DNA of 64,000 nt from an uncultured Prevotellaceae bacterium (GTDB lineage Bacteria > Bacteroidota > Bacteroidia > Bacteroidales > Bacteroidaceae): assembly GCA_902778255.1 (NCBI GenBank), contig CACYXD010000001.1, positions 62,001 to 126,000 of the forward strand, read 5' to 3'. The notes beneath the pieces are model-generated. The model was not told the DNA's origin, ran no database searches, and saw nothing but the letters and a program-made list of their open reading frames with translations. Positions 1-8,462 of this stretch are shown one piece after another. A program made the translations under genes and the position numbers. Positions within the stretch are counted from its first letter, which is position 1. The number at the start of each line of letters is the position of its first letter.

Positions 1-358
1 CCACAGGCACTATAACCTGACCACCCACAGGGCGCACTTCCTCGCTCTCATTCTCCTTGCTATAGAGCAACCAGTCTGACCATGTGGAATTGCGGATAAA
101 CTCGTATGGTGGCTTACGATCGAAATAGCCACGATAACCTACGCCAAAATTCAACTTCAGATAGTCTGACGGCTTTCCCACCTCCATCATCAGTCTCAGA
201 CTCCCACTAAAGAGCGGGTGATTGGTATCAGCATTAAACCCGATGCCAAGGGCTGATGTCGGGGTAAGCAGATGACGCGTTACCTGCCCATTGGCAGACA
301 TTGTCACAAAGAAGGCCAGCACGGCCACCATCATCATTTTTCTAAGTCCTTTACCCAT
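1..358 (-). CDS. Secreted, probably outer-membrane protein (C-terminus beyond window)
   Basis: The frame is open from an ATG at 358 to the left edge, so about 119 N-terminal residues are visible and the gene is incomplete. The N-terminus has a basic start, a hydrophobic stretch (MMMVAVLAFFVTMSA) and an NGQ cleavage-like site, which together make a signal peptide. The mature part (LGIGFNADTNHPLF, KLNFGVGYRGYF) alternates polar and aromatic residues as in outer-membrane beta-barrels. I do not recognise a family. In-frame ATGs also exist at 370 and 385; 358 gives the most normal signal peptide. It lies a few to about 30 bases after the stop of the upstream leftward gene, so it is probably the third gene of that operon. 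Confidence 0.6.
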   Translation of the reverse strand, partial: MGKGLRKMMMVAVLAFFVTMSANGQVTRHLLTPTSALGIGFNADTNHPLFSGSLRLMMEVGKPSDYLKLNFGVGYRGYFDRKPPYEFIRNSTWSDWLLYSKENESEEVRPVGGQVIVPV

Positions 359-389
359 GATTACTCCCATCTTTTTTCCTGTCATTTAT

Positions 390-1955
390 TTATAGCGGTT
401 TGGTGTTCTCAAACTGCACCTCGTAGGGCCACTGCTCGTTGTTCTGCGACCATTCGCTACTGCTCTTACCGCTGGTCCAAGGGTGTGACCAATGTTGTGA
501 AGGAGCACCCATAACCACAAAGAACAGACGAGAACAATTCTCTGGTATCGTGAGCTCGGCCATCCCTTCCTTGGCGGACTTCACCTCTCCATATGTTCGT
601 ATGCCATCACTGGTATAAGCCACAAAGGCATAGCGCCACCCTGCCATCGTCTTATTAACATAGTGATAGTCTGCAGCATCGGTCAGCCCCTTGAAGTTGG
701 CTTTCACCACCGTACCGGCTGTCGCAACTTTCATATTGGTGATATGGTAACCATAGTTCTGAATGCAAGTGGTGGGATCGGTGGTATAGGTAGAGGTGGT
801 TGCATCAAGCACCTTCAGGCGGTTCTTGTGCTGTCCAATGCGGTGCTTGGCACGGTCGCGCACACCGTCGATATCCCACGTTGCCATACGCATATAACCC
901 TCCATCAGTTCGTCGCAGAACTGCTGCTGTGTCAGGTTGTTCATACGCATATAAGTCTGTATAGGGTCTTCATATTGCTTTGTCTCGCGCCACATTTGTC
1001 CTATGAAACTACGTCCGTGAAGCATGGTCCACCAGTCTTGGATGTAACAGCAGGCATAGCGCCAGTCTTCGTGCAACATATTCAGGTGATGGTTGTCAAG
1101 ATGCTGTTCGAAATACTCGCCATCGGTAAACTGACGGTCAGGGAATATCTGGTAGGCCTGCCAGTCAGCACAACTCTCCCACCATCCGTTATCGTTGCCT
1201 CCGCCCCAACCCCAGCGCCAACCACGGTCCATGTGCCAGCCTGCATCAGTGCCCAGGTCAGCCGATACAAGATACTGGAACGTATGTCCTACCTCATGGG
1301 CTATGGTATGACCGCCGCGGGCATTGGCAGCCCAAGGATTGAAATGGCCTATGCCCGTGAAACTACTTGTGCCACCGGCCTCCTGACCTTCGGTACCAGA
1401 GGCATCGGCCCGCCATTCTTTCTGATAGGGGACGTAGAGTTGAATTTTATACCTGTCGGTCACAGACTTGCCTTCTTCCAGAAAGCCCAGTTCCTTGGCA
1501 TAGACCTGCCAGCATTTCTCAGCCACCTGCAGGATATTGTCGGCACTGGACACATTGCCGTCGCCAGGATACTGTATCTTATTGGGATTACTGCCATAGC
1601 GCACATCCCAGAACACAGCAAAATGCTCGCTCTCCTTCGAGTGGGCAAAGTTATAGCCACTCGTTGCCACCGTATTCTCATAGTCAGTACCGCTGTAAGT
1701 CTGAGGCTTCAGCAAGTAGCGCCCAGGATTGGTAAACATCATCGTGGTCTTGCCAGGCGTTGCAGTGAGCGTACGCGTGGCCGAGGGATAATAGACGATG
1801 GCCTGAGCCGTCTTCACCCTGATAGAGTCGGCATTTGCCAATGGTGCACTGGCATTCTTCTGAAAACGGTTGTCATAGCGCACCCAAAGGGTGTCCTGCG
1901 CACTCATAGCGCAGCACTGTGCCCATACGATTAAAAACAAACACAGCTTTTTCAT
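390..1955 (-). CDS. DUF6055-like secreted metalloprotease-type protein
   Basis: 521 residues with a signal peptide (hydrophobic residues 4-14, cleavage near AMSAQ-D at 20). The centre holds a gluzincin-like motif: HEVGH at 220-224, with WWESCADW about 36 residues later supplying a plausible third ligand, Glu260. The region around residues 100-350 resembles the DUF6055 family of Bacteroidetes exported proteins. The C-terminal 100 residues look like a beta-rich accessory domain. The start overlaps the stop of the preceding gene by four bases (ATGA), implying translational coupling in one operon. The zinc-peptidase role is inferred from the motif, and the substrate is unknown. Confidence 0.75.
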   Translation of the reverse strand: MKKLCLFLIVWAQCCAMSAQDTLWVRYDNRFQKNASAPLANADSIRVKTAQAIVYYPSATRTLTATPGKTTMMFTNPGRYLLKPQTYSGTDYENTVATSGYNFAHSKESEHFAVFWDVRYGSNPNKIQYPGDGNVSSADNILQVAEKCWQVYAKELGFLEEGKSVTDRYKIQLYVPYQKEWRADASGTEGQEAGGTSSFTGIGHFNPWAANARGGHTIAHEVGHTFQYLVSADLGTDAGWHMDRGWRWGWGGGNDNGWWESCADWQAYQIFPDRQFTDGEYFEQHLDNHHLNMLHEDWRYACCYIQDWWTMLHGRSFIGQMWRETKQYEDPIQTYMRMNNLTQQQFCDELMEGYMRMATWDIDGVRDRAKHRIGQHKNRLKVLDATTSTYTTDPTTCIQNYGYHITNMKVATAGTVVKANFKGLTDAADYHYVNKTMAGWRYAFVAYTSDGIRTYGEVKSAKEGMAELTIPENCSRLFFVVMGAPSQHWSHPWTSGKSSSEWSQNNEQWPYEVQFENTKPL

Positions 1956-2980
1956 CTCACGTAAACCTTTTTACCATTAACAACATAGATGCCGCCCCTC
2001 TTGGGATGAGCCACACTGCGGCCCTGCAGGTCGTAGAAAGTCCTCTCGCCTTTGGAGAGGGATGGGGTGAGGTTCCCAATACCCGTCACATCGTCCGTTA
2101 GCCTGATGCCATCGACATAGAAGACCATAGGCACCTGATTGGTGTTACGCGTTGACGTCGCCCAAGAAGAGAAGGCTTTCATAACAACGGAGTCGGTATG
2201 CATGGTCATGTCTCCTTCAGCATCAAGCGCATAAACATACGGCAGCTTCTGTTGACCGTCACGCAGGGTATAGGTACCAGAGAAACGCAGACGTACATTA
2301 TCTTGATCCGAGCGCACAGACTTCGTTTGAGGTGCCTTATTCGAGGTTGTCATCGTAGCGCCCTCCAACAGATAAGCCGGGCCTGGCACACGCGCCGCCC
2401 CATAGCTGACCGTTGTCATCGCACCAGCGGCAATATCAGGCTCGCGTGTGGGGCGTATCAGATAATGTACGCCTGGCTGAAGCACGATGTCATCGGTATC
2501 AAGATTGAGGGAAATGAAATTTACTTGCGCCTCTGACTCGGTCTCCAGGATATCCTGGTAGGTGGCCAGCAACGTACCCTCGCCAAAAGCATCCAACAGA
2601 TAATGACCTGCAAGCGACACTGGCACCACCAACGAGTTCCATTTACCCACCATCAGCGAGCGACGCAAAGCCAACAGCCCGTGATCCACGTTATAGGGCG
2701 AAAAAGTGGTGCTGTCTTCGCTCAATGCAAATCTCTGGGGTATCTCCAAGCGCATGGTCTTTACATCCGCCATGTTAACGCTTTTATCCGGAAACACCAG
2801 CTGACCATCCTTCAACCTGATAAGCAGCGAACTGGATGCTGTCACCGAATAGCGGTCGCTCTTCCCTTTCGCGTCGGTCACCATCAGCGTGCGTGCACCC
2901 TGCAGTGTCGTTGCCCTATTGGTCTGAGCCTGCATACTTATTGCAAAGGCAGCAAACAGAATAGATAATAATAATCTCAT
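1952..2980 (-). CDS. Secreted protein with T9SS-like C-terminal tag
   Basis: 342 residues. A signal peptide ends at SMQAQ (about residue 19). The bulk has no family I recognise. The last 30 residues (FYDLQGRSV...GGIYVVNGKKVYVR) match the short C-terminal motif common on Prevotella exported proteins and resembling a type IX secretion or surface-anchoring tag. Just before it the protein reads NLTPSLSKGER, encoded by a palindromic repeat at 2039-2073 that also occurs in another gene of this window. A -7 promoter box sits about 40 bases upstream of the start. It is the first gene of a leftward operon. Confidence 0.7.
   Translation of the reverse strand: MRLLLSILFAAFAISMQAQTNRATTLQGARTLMVTDAKGKSDRYSVTASSSLLIRLKDGQLVFPDKSVNMADVKTMRLEIPQRFALSEDSTTFSPYNVDHGLLALRRSLMVGKWNSLVVPVSLAGHYLLDAFGEGTLLATYQDILETESEAQVNFISLNLDTDDIVLQPGVHYLIRPTREPDIAAGAMTTVSYGAARVPGPAYLLEGATMTTSNKAPQTKSVRSDQDNVRLRFSGTYTLRDGQQKLPYVYALDAEGDMTMHTDSVVMKAFSSWATSTRNTNQVPMVFYVDGIRLTDDVTGIGNLTPSLSKGERTFYDLQGRSVAHPKRGGIYVVNGKKVYVR
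2039..2073. repeat. Dispersed palindromic repeat inside a coding sequence
   Basis: An imperfect palindrome (CTCTCGCCTTTGGAGAGG core) read in frame as PSLSKGER. A related element lies at 28058-28090 inside the MFS gene, read as PLPLPKGRG. Together they look like in-frame copies of one mobile repeat family. Confidence 0.5.
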
Positions 2981-3019
2981 TCGTTATAGTAATTATAATT
3001 CCTTTTTAGTTATTTTGTG

Positions 3020-3028
3020 GCAAAGATA
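3020..3028 (-). promoter_or_regulatory. -7 box for the 1952-2980 operon
   Basis: TATCTTTGC on the minus strand matches the Bacteroidetes -7 consensus TAnnTTTG. It lies 40 bases upstream of the ATG at 2980, leaving a leader of about 33 nt. Confidence 0.7.
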
Positions 3029-3031
3029 ATG

Positions 3032-3067
3032 AAAAGAGCGGGATTAGCCAAATTATCCCGCTCTTTT
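3032..3067 (-). terminator. Hairpin terminator
   Basis: AAAAGAGCGGGAT pairs with ATCCCGCTCTTTT around a 10-nt loop. T-rich flanks occur on both sides, so it could act in either direction. It ends the putative short transcript starting near 3170 and insulates the 3020 promoter. Confidence 0.6.
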
Positions 3068-3170
3068 TTACTGGGCATTGAAGTCTTTTAGACGCTTTTT
3101 ATAATATTTTGGACGATTTTTGGGGCCAATAATAATTCACATTCCGCGCGGTGTTGCCTGTTGTCGTCAA
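3032..3170 (-). ncRNA. Candidate small RNA (about 140 nt)
   Basis: On the minus strand a TACCTTTGC box at 3176-3184 is followed about 105 nt later by the 3032-3067 hairpin, with no open frame of note between. A promoter and a terminator with only non-coding sequence between them suggest a small transcript. There is no match to a known RNA family and no -33 element I am sure of. Confidence 0.25.
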
Positions 3171-3175
3171 CGGAT

Positions 3176-3184
3176 GCAAAGGTA
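3176..3184 (-). promoter_or_regulatory. -7 box with no gene downstream
   Basis: TACCTTTGC, a perfect -7 element on the minus strand, faces a region without a CDS and could drive the candidate small RNA ending at 3032. Confidence 0.4.
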
Positions 3185-3238
3185 CAACGACGACTGCAAA
3201 TAGATTCGCGGTGGAGGATGTGGGAGTTCGCAAGGCAG

Positions 3239-3295
3239 GAGCACGCCATTCGCGGGTCGCGAACGGCGTGCTCGACAACCGCGAACGCCGTGCTC
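3239..3295. repeat. GC-rich 16-bp motif, three copies in two orientations
   Basis: GAGCACGCCATTCGCG at 3239-3254 is followed by its near-perfect inverse CGCGAACGGCGTGCTC (3258-3273) and a second inverse copy CGCGAACGCCGTGCTC (3280-3295). Copies 2 and 3 are exactly 22 bp apart. Copies 1 and 2 can form a 16-bp stem with a 3-nt loop. The GC content is far above the flanks, as in a REP-like element. Confidence 0.6.
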
Positions 3296-3347
3296 CCATT
3301 TTTTTGACTTGAAAAGAATTAAACACGCTCAGGTATACCTAACTATA

Positions 3348-3383
3348 ACAAAGGGCTTCCGAATCGATTCGGAAGCCCTTTGT
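3348..3383. terminator. 36-bp perfect palindrome, terminator of the CoA-transferase gene
   Basis: An uninterrupted palindrome centred on GAATCGATTC, with arms ACAAAGGGCTTCC and GGAAGCCCTTTGT. It lies 34 bases after the stop of the leftward CoA-transferase gene. The arms end in A/T tracts typical of factor-independent terminators. Confidence 0.75.
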
Positions 3384-3417
3384 CTATCCCAGAAACGCGT
3401 ATTTTGCGACAACTGGG

Positions 3418-4923
3418 CTATTTGATATACTCTGAAAAGTCAGTGAGGTGCATGTCGCCCTTGCGAGCCAGTGTGTCGTGCATGGCGAAAGCAGCGGTCA
3501 GGTTGTGACGGGTCTGTCCCATCTTCGAGATCTTCAGGTAATCCCACAGCAACTGCTTATAATCGGGGTGAGCACAGTTCTCGATAATCAATTCGGCACG
3601 CTGGGCGGGACTCTTGCCGCGCAGGTCGGCAATGCCCTGTTCAGTGACGATGATGTTGACATCGTGCTCGCTGGAGTCCTGATGGCTGACGAAGGGAACG
3701 ATGCTTGAGATCAGGCCGCCCTTTGCCGTAGAAGGACAGGTGAAGATGCTGAGGTAGGCATTGCGGATGAAGTCGCCCGAACCGCCAATACCGTTCATCA
3801 TCTTCGTGCCGCTGATATGGGTAGAGTTCACGTTGCCATAGAGGTCAGCCTCGATGGCGGTGTTGATAGCAATGACACCCAGTCGGCGAATCACCTCGGG
3901 CGAGTTGGATATCTCGCTCTGACGCAGCGTGAGGTGATTCTTCATATAGTCCATATTGTCATAAACCTGCATCAGACAGTCGTTGCTGACGGTGAGCGAA
4001 CAGGCAGAGGCATCCTTGACACGACCGTTGAGCATCATCTCAACGACTGAGTTCTGAATAACCTCGGTATAGATATTGAAATCGGGCACGTGCTTGTCCT
4101 CGCCCAGTGCACCCAGAATAGCGTTGGCAGTAGAACCTACGCCGCTCTGAAGGGGCAGGAACTCCTTGGGGATACGGCCCTTGTGCATCTCATCTACGAG
4201 GAACTCGGCGGTGAGGAAGCCTATCTTCTCAGTAACGGGGTCGCTGTCCTTGAAGGCGCGGGCCTCGTCGGGGATGTTACATTCCACAACGCCTACCACC
4301 TTATCCTTGGGAATAGACACGTAGGGCACACCGATACGGTCGCTCACCTTCTCGATCATGATGGGCTTGCGGTAGGGGGGATCCAGAGGCTCATAGACAT
4401 CGTGGATAAACTTAGCATTAGGATTGTGGAATGCGTTGAGCTCTAGAATGACTCGCTTGGCCAGGCGGGCTGCCGTGGGGCTGATACCACCAGCGGCGGT
4501 CAAAAAGACATGATAGTCGTTGCCCACCTCTTCGATGTCGCACACCTCGAGGATAGCCCAGTCCAGATCACCATAGAAGCCATAGCGCAGCTCCTGTGCC
4601 ATGTGGCTTAGGTGCAGGTCGTTATAGGGAATCTCGCCCAAGTTGACGTGCTTGCGGAAGTCGGGGTTGGTGGTGTAAGGCGCACGGTATTTAATAGCCT
4701 GTGCGTTGGCCATATCTCCATCGGTGCTCTGACCTGTAGAGGCACCTGTGAAGATGCCCACTTTGAACTCCCGGCCTGCCTCATGCTCAGCCACCGCAAT
4801 CTTTGCCAACTCCTTAGTTGTTGCCTTGGCCACACCGGCTGGTGTGAAGCCACTCATGGCAATATTCTCTCCATTTTTAATCAATGCTGCAGCCTCGGCA
4901 GCTGTGATACGTGTATAAGCCAT
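3418..4923 (-). CDS. Acetyl-CoA hydrolase/succinate CoA-transferase family protein
   Basis: 501 residues, the normal length for class I CoA-transferases of the acetyl-CoA hydrolase family. The glycine-rich loop GVGSTANAIL (261-270) and the catalytic glutamate in IYTEVIQ (Glu287), which forms the glutamyl-CoA thioester, are present, as is the late GSGDFIRNAYLS block. In Prevotella relatives this enzyme moves CoA between succinyl-CoA and acetate, conserving energy during succinate and acetate formation, so it links naturally to the fumarate reductase at 44-47 kb. It is a single gene with its own promoter and a strong terminator. The exact acyl preference cannot be read from the sequence. Confidence 0.9.
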   Translation of the reverse strand: MAYTRITAAEAAALIKNGENIAMSGFTPAGVAKATTKELAKIAVAEHEAGREFKVGIFTGASTGQSTDGDMANAQAIKYRAPYTTNPDFRKHVNLGEIPYNDLHLSHMAQELRYGFYGDLDWAILEVCDIEEVGNDYHVFLTAAGGISPTAARLAKRVILELNAFHNPNAKFIHDVYEPLDPPYRKPIMIEKVSDRIGVPYVSIPKDKVVGVVECNIPDEARAFKDSDPVTEKIGFLTAEFLVDEMHKGRIPKEFLPLQSGVGSTANAILGALGEDKHVPDFNIYTEVIQNSVVEMMLNGRVKDASACSLTVSNDCLMQVYDNMDYMKNHLTLRQSEISNSPEVIRRLGVIAINTAIEADLYGNVNSTHISGTKMMNGIGGSGDFIRNAYLSIFTCPSTAKGGLISSIVPFVSHQDSSEHDVNIIVTEQGIADLRGKSPAQRAELIIENCAHPDYKQLLWDYLKISKMGQTRHNLTAAFAMHDTLARKGDMHLTDFSEYIK

Positions 4924-4929
4924 GTCTAT

Positions 4930-4954
4930 TTACAATTTGACAATTTACAATTTT
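4930..4954. repeat. Heptamer-type array in the CoA-transferase leader
   Basis: Three ACAATTT units (4932-4938, 4940-4946, 4947-4953), one separated by a single extra G, sit directly upstream of the start codon inside the 5' leader. This belongs to the 7-bp array family described under findings. Confidence 0.6.
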
Positions 4955-4958
4955 GGTC

Positions 4959-4967
4959 GCAAAGGTA
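4959..4967 (-). promoter_or_regulatory. -7 box of the CoA-transferase gene
   Basis: TACCTTTGC on the minus strand, 36 bases before the ATG at 4923. It is divergent from the receptor promoter at 5012. Confidence 0.75.
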
Positions 4968-5011
4968 CAATTTTTTTTTGAAATATAAACTACAAATTAA
5001 AAAATATTATG

Positions 5012-5020
5012 TACCTTTGC
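5012..5020 (+). promoter_or_regulatory. -7 box of the TonB-dependent receptor gene
   Basis: TACCTTTGC, 38 bases before the ATG at 5058 and embedded in AT-rich DNA shared with the divergent CoA-transferase promoter. Confidence 0.75.
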
Positions 5021-5057
5021 ACTGATATTGAATTAGAGCAGATAGATTATTTTCTCG

Positions 5058-7586
5058 ATGAACCAACTAAACAGACTTATTTTATTGTTGTCCCTTATGA
5101 TGTGTGCCATTGGCCTGCAGGCACAGGGTGTTGTAAGGGGAAAGATCCTGGAAAAGCAAAGCGACGAGGCCCTACAGTTTGTCACCATCCGTGTAACCGA
5201 CGCCAACGGCACATTAGTCGGTGGCGGCATGACGGATGTAAAAGGAGCCTTCCACGTACAAGGTTTGAAAGACGGCCCATACACCTTGCAGGTATCGTTT
5301 ATGGGCTATAAGTCAGCCACACGCCGCTTCCAGATTACACCTGAGCGCCGCACGGCCCACTTCAATGCCATCTACCTAAGTGAAGACCAGAGGATGCTGA
5401 AGGAAGTACAGGTCACCGGTCAACGCTCGCAGATGAAGCTGGAAGTTGATCGCAAGACGTTTACCGTGGATGAGGTGCTGGCAGCGGCAGGCGGTTCCGT
5501 CTCTGACCTGTTGGAAAATATCCCTTCTGTCGAGGTGACCACCGATGGCGAGATCTCACTCCGTGGCAACTCCAGCGTAGAGGTGTGGATCAACGGTAAG
5601 AGCAGCGGCCTGACCAGCGACAACCGTGCCGAGATTCTGCAGCAGATTCCTGCTGAGAGCATTGAGCGCATCGAGGTCATCGACAACCCCAGCGCCAAAT
5701 ATTCGCCTGAGGGAACGGCCGGCATCATCAACATCATCCTGAAGCGCGACCGCCGTGCCGGCTACTACGGTTCGGTGCAGACGGGCGTGAACAACCAGAA
5801 AGGCTGGAATGTAGGCGGCAACATCAACTACTCTTCAAAATGGGTGGATGCCTATGCCAACCTGGGTTATCGCAAGCGCAAGGGCGAGGGTGGCAACCTA
5901 AGTGACCAGCGCTATCGGGTGGGCGAAGGTCTGCCCTTCACCAATTACCAATACAGCGAGGGCGAGAACAACAACAACGGCGGCGGTCTCTTTGCCCGCG
6001 CTGGACTCACCTTTCATCTCTCGGATAATGACGACCTCTCTGTCGGTGGCATGACCATGCAGGGCAACCGCTCGAATGACAACTTGACTACCTACGAATA
6101 TGGCACGTTTGATGCCGCAGGCACGAAGGTGGCCGACCGTATGTTGCGCCGCCAGACCTGGGGCGATGGCGACAACCATATGTACAACGCTGAACTATCG
6201 TTTACACATAAGTTCAACGAGAGCGGCACGCATAAACTGGAGGCTATGGTGGAGTTTAACAAATGGAACAGCGATGGCTCGAACGAATATCTCAATGACA
6301 CTACATCGCTACTGACATCGCTCACCTCCTATAGTTACCAGTACCGTCCGATGGATATGAACAACCGCCACTGGGAGACTCGCTTGGACTATGAGAACAA
6401 GATCAACGAGAACTTTAAGTTGGAGGCTGGCTACGAAGGCCGTTTCTCACATGAGAACACCCCTCAAAGCAGTTTTGAGTATGCTGCCGCTGGGACGGCC
6501 GAGCGGCTTTCACCCTCTGATGCACGTCTGCAAGAGGATCCCTTCTTCTACAACCGCTTCATCTACGACAGCGACATCCATGCCCTCTATGCCACCGCCA
6601 ACATGAAGTTCGGCAAGGTGGGCGTGATGGCTGGTCTGCGCGGCGAATACTGGAAAGTAGATACGAAGAGTATCGACTATTATCAAACGGAGACACCCTT
6701 TAAGAAGGACTATTTCCAGTTGTTCCCCTCGCTCTTCCTCAACTACGAACTGACGCCCACGTCGCAAATCCAGCTCAACGTCACCCGTCGTCTGCGCCGT
6801 CCCTGGGGTGGACAGCTCAACTCCTTCAAGAACACACGCGACGCCTCGATGATAGAGTTCGGTAACCCCCAGCTTACGCCGGAGTTCACCAATGCCTTCT
6901 CGCTGAACTACCTGAAAACATGGGCTGCCCATACGCTGTCTGTAGGCACCTACTACCGTCCCACCACCGACGTGATGCAGCGCATCCGCTATCAGGGCAC
7001 CTACGACGGACAGAACGTGATGTATATGACCAACCTCAACGTGGCCAAGAGTCAGAGCGCCGGTGCCGAGGTGATACTGAAAGATAAGTTTTTCCGCATC
7101 CTCGACCTCACCACCACGCTGAATGCCTACTACTATAAACTGGACGGCTTTTCTACTATCGTAGAAGGTCAAAGCGTGAGCGGCGAGGGCAACGAGAACT
7201 TCGCATGGGATGCCCGCGTGCTGTCATCGGTCATCCTGCCCTATAGCATATCCGTGCAGGCCACGGGCAACTACCGTTCACGCTCGGTCATCACGCAGGG
7301 ACACCGCAAGGCCAACGGCTCGCTCGACCTCGGACTGCGCAAGACCTTCCTCAACAAGACCTTTGCCCTGGCCCTGAACTGGCGCGACGTGTTCAACACC
7401 CGCCAGTTTGAGAACTATACTGAAGGTCCCACCTTCTGGCGCCATCAGAAAAACTGGCGCGACCCGCGCATCAACCTGCAGCTGACATGGAACTTCGGAA
7501 ACATGACACAAAAGAAACGCCCCGAACGTGAAGACTCTCAGGGCGGTAATGAGGAAGAAAATAACTTTGGCGGCTACGAACAGTAG
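5058..7586 (+). CDS. TonB-dependent receptor, outer-membrane beta-barrel family
   Basis: 842 residues. A signal peptide (to GLQAQG) is followed by a carboxypeptidase-regulatory-like domain (about 25-105, VVRGKILEKQSDEALQFVTI), a plug domain (about 110-230, with ISLRGNSSVEVWING) and a C-terminal barrel of the outer-membrane beta-barrel family type (OMP_b-brl_3). It would import a ligand across the outer membrane using TonB energy. There is no SusD partner beside it, so it is probably not a SusCD glycan importer. The barrel is followed by a charged tail (KKRPEREDSQGGNEE), unlike the usual terminal aromatic residue. It converges on the DUF3108 gene with 8 bases between stops. Confidence 0.9.
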   Translation: MNQLNRLILLLSLMMCAIGLQAQGVVRGKILEKQSDEALQFVTIRVTDANGTLVGGGMTDVKGAFHVQGLKDGPYTLQVSFMGYKSATRRFQITPERRTAHFNAIYLSEDQRMLKEVQVTGQRSQMKLEVDRKTFTVDEVLAAAGGSVSDLLENIPSVEVTTDGEISLRGNSSVEVWINGKSSGLTSDNRAEILQQIPAESIERIEVIDNPSAKYSPEGTAGIINIILKRDRRAGYYGSVQTGVNNQKGWNVGGNINYSSKWVDAYANLGYRKRKGEGGNLSDQRYRVGEGLPFTNYQYSEGENNNNGGGLFARAGLTFHLSDNDDLSVGGMTMQGNRSNDNLTTYEYGTFDAAGTKVADRMLRRQTWGDGDNHMYNAELSFTHKFNESGTHKLEAMVEFNKWNSDGSNEYLNDTTSLLTSLTSYSYQYRPMDMNNRHWETRLDYENKINENFKLEAGYEGRFSHENTPQSSFEYAAAGTAERLSPSDARLQEDPFFYNRFIYDSDIHALYATANMKFGKVGVMAGLRGEYWKVDTKSIDYYQTETPFKKDYFQLFPSLFLNYELTPTSQIQLNVTRRLRRPWGGQLNSFKNTRDASMIEFGNPQLTPEFTNAFSLNYLKTWAAHTLSVGTYYRPTTDVMQRIRYQGTYDGQNVMYMTNLNVAKSQSAGAEVILKDKFFRILDLTTTLNAYYYKLDGFSTIVEGQSVSGEGNENFAWDARVLSSVILPYSISVQATGNYRSRSVITQGHRKANGSLDLGLRKTFLNKTFALALNWRDVFNTRQFENYTEGPTFWRHQKNWRDPRINLQLTWNFGNMTQKKRPEREDSQGGNEEENNFGGYEQ

Positions 7587-7594
7587 TTACAGAG

Positions 7595-8407
7595 TTACTT
7601 GATCTTGGAAGTCATCGGGCCACGCACGCCCTTATAAGCTCTCAGGTATGCCTTGGCAGAACCGAAACTGAGGAACATATCCAGACGGACGGGGATATGG
7701 TTGTCGTCGTCGGTCACGAAGAAACGGATGAGTTCGTGGTTCTCGCCATCCTCACGCTCATAGAATGAAAATACCAGACAGCGGAACTTCTCTTTCGTTC
7801 CCTCTATCTTATAGGTCTCCTTACCACGATAGGTAAGCCATGAATTGGTAAGGCGACGGGCATCACTAATGGGCATTGGGATGACATCACCCACTTTCAT
7901 ACCGGCACTACTGAAGTTGCGGGCACGCAGGAAGATACTCATCATATCATAGATACATTCAGCGTATTCCTTGTCCTTCCAGTGCTGCTCACCATCGGCA
8001 TCAATGCGGTGCATACGCAGGTGACAGTTGTTGCGGGGGTAGCTGTACCAGAGCTCATCCACATAGTAGCGCTTACCCTCAAGGGCTCCCTTTCGGAAAT
8101 ACATGGGCGACAGGTCATTGGCATTACAATACGACAGCAACGTATCACGCATCACAAAGACACCATCCAGTTTGCTGTTGCCACGGGTGGTCAGACTGGT
8201 GCGGAAGGCTGGTTGTCCCTTAAAAGTAGATTTTACCGTGGACATAGACGCGCTACCCACCTTCAGCCACACAAACTTCCAGTTGAAATAAAGGTCGTAG
8301 GCAAGAAACTCGCCACTAGCGAAAGCTTTATTCTCAATGCCGCATTGCGACTGCGCATTCATGCCCAGAGGCAGAAGCACAAAAATGGCAAACAAAATTT
8401 TCTTCAT
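7595..8407 (-). CDS. DUF3108 domain-containing exported protein
   Basis: 270 residues with a signal peptide ending at GMNAQ. The rest matches DUF3108 (GEFLAYDLYFNWKFVWLKVGSASM near the start, then FRTSLTTRGNSKLDGVF). The family is periplasmic, probably beta-barrel-like and lipid-binding in shape, and its function is unknown. It is the last gene of a leftward run after the GH3 and Ig-like lipoprotein genes, 55 bases from the preceding stop. Confidence 0.85.
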   Translation of the reverse strand: MKKILFAIFVLLPLGMNAQSQCGIENKAFASGEFLAYDLYFNWKFVWLKVGSASMSTVKSTFKGQPAFRTSLTTRGNSKLDGVFVMRDTLLSYCNANDLSPMYFRKGALEGKRYYVDELWYSYPRNNCHLRMHRIDADGEQHWKDKEYAECIYDMMSIFLRARNFSSAGMKVGDVIPMPISDARRLTNSWLTYRGKETYKIEGTKEKFRCLVFSFYEREDGENHELIRFFVTDDDNHIPVRLDMFLSFGSAKAYLRAYKGVRGPMTSKIK

Positions 8408-8462
8408 AATGACAGCTTTTTATTTTCTTTGACGAGAAAACTTCTTTATGGTTTAATAGTTT

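Larger units (their letters stand above)
2981..3417. other. 437-bp gene-free, structure-rich interval
   Basis: No convincing coding sequence is present; the longest minus-strand frame (3099-3326) has Arg/Ser/Thr-rich composition created by the repeats. The interval holds the operon promoter at 3020, a hairpin at 3032-3067, a second promoter-like box at 3176, a GC-rich three-copy repeat at 3239-3295 and a 36-bp palindrome at 3348-3383. Confidence 0.6.

Noticed and set aside
663-1934. 423-codon plus-strand frame
   Set aside because: Antisense to the DUF6055-like gene; it has no signal peptide, promoter or domain, while the minus strand has both a motif and operon logic.
3099-3326. 75-codon minus-strand frame in the 3-kb gap
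   Set aside because: Arg/Ser/Thr-rich sequence generated by the GC-rich repeats; it crosses a promoter box and has no start context.
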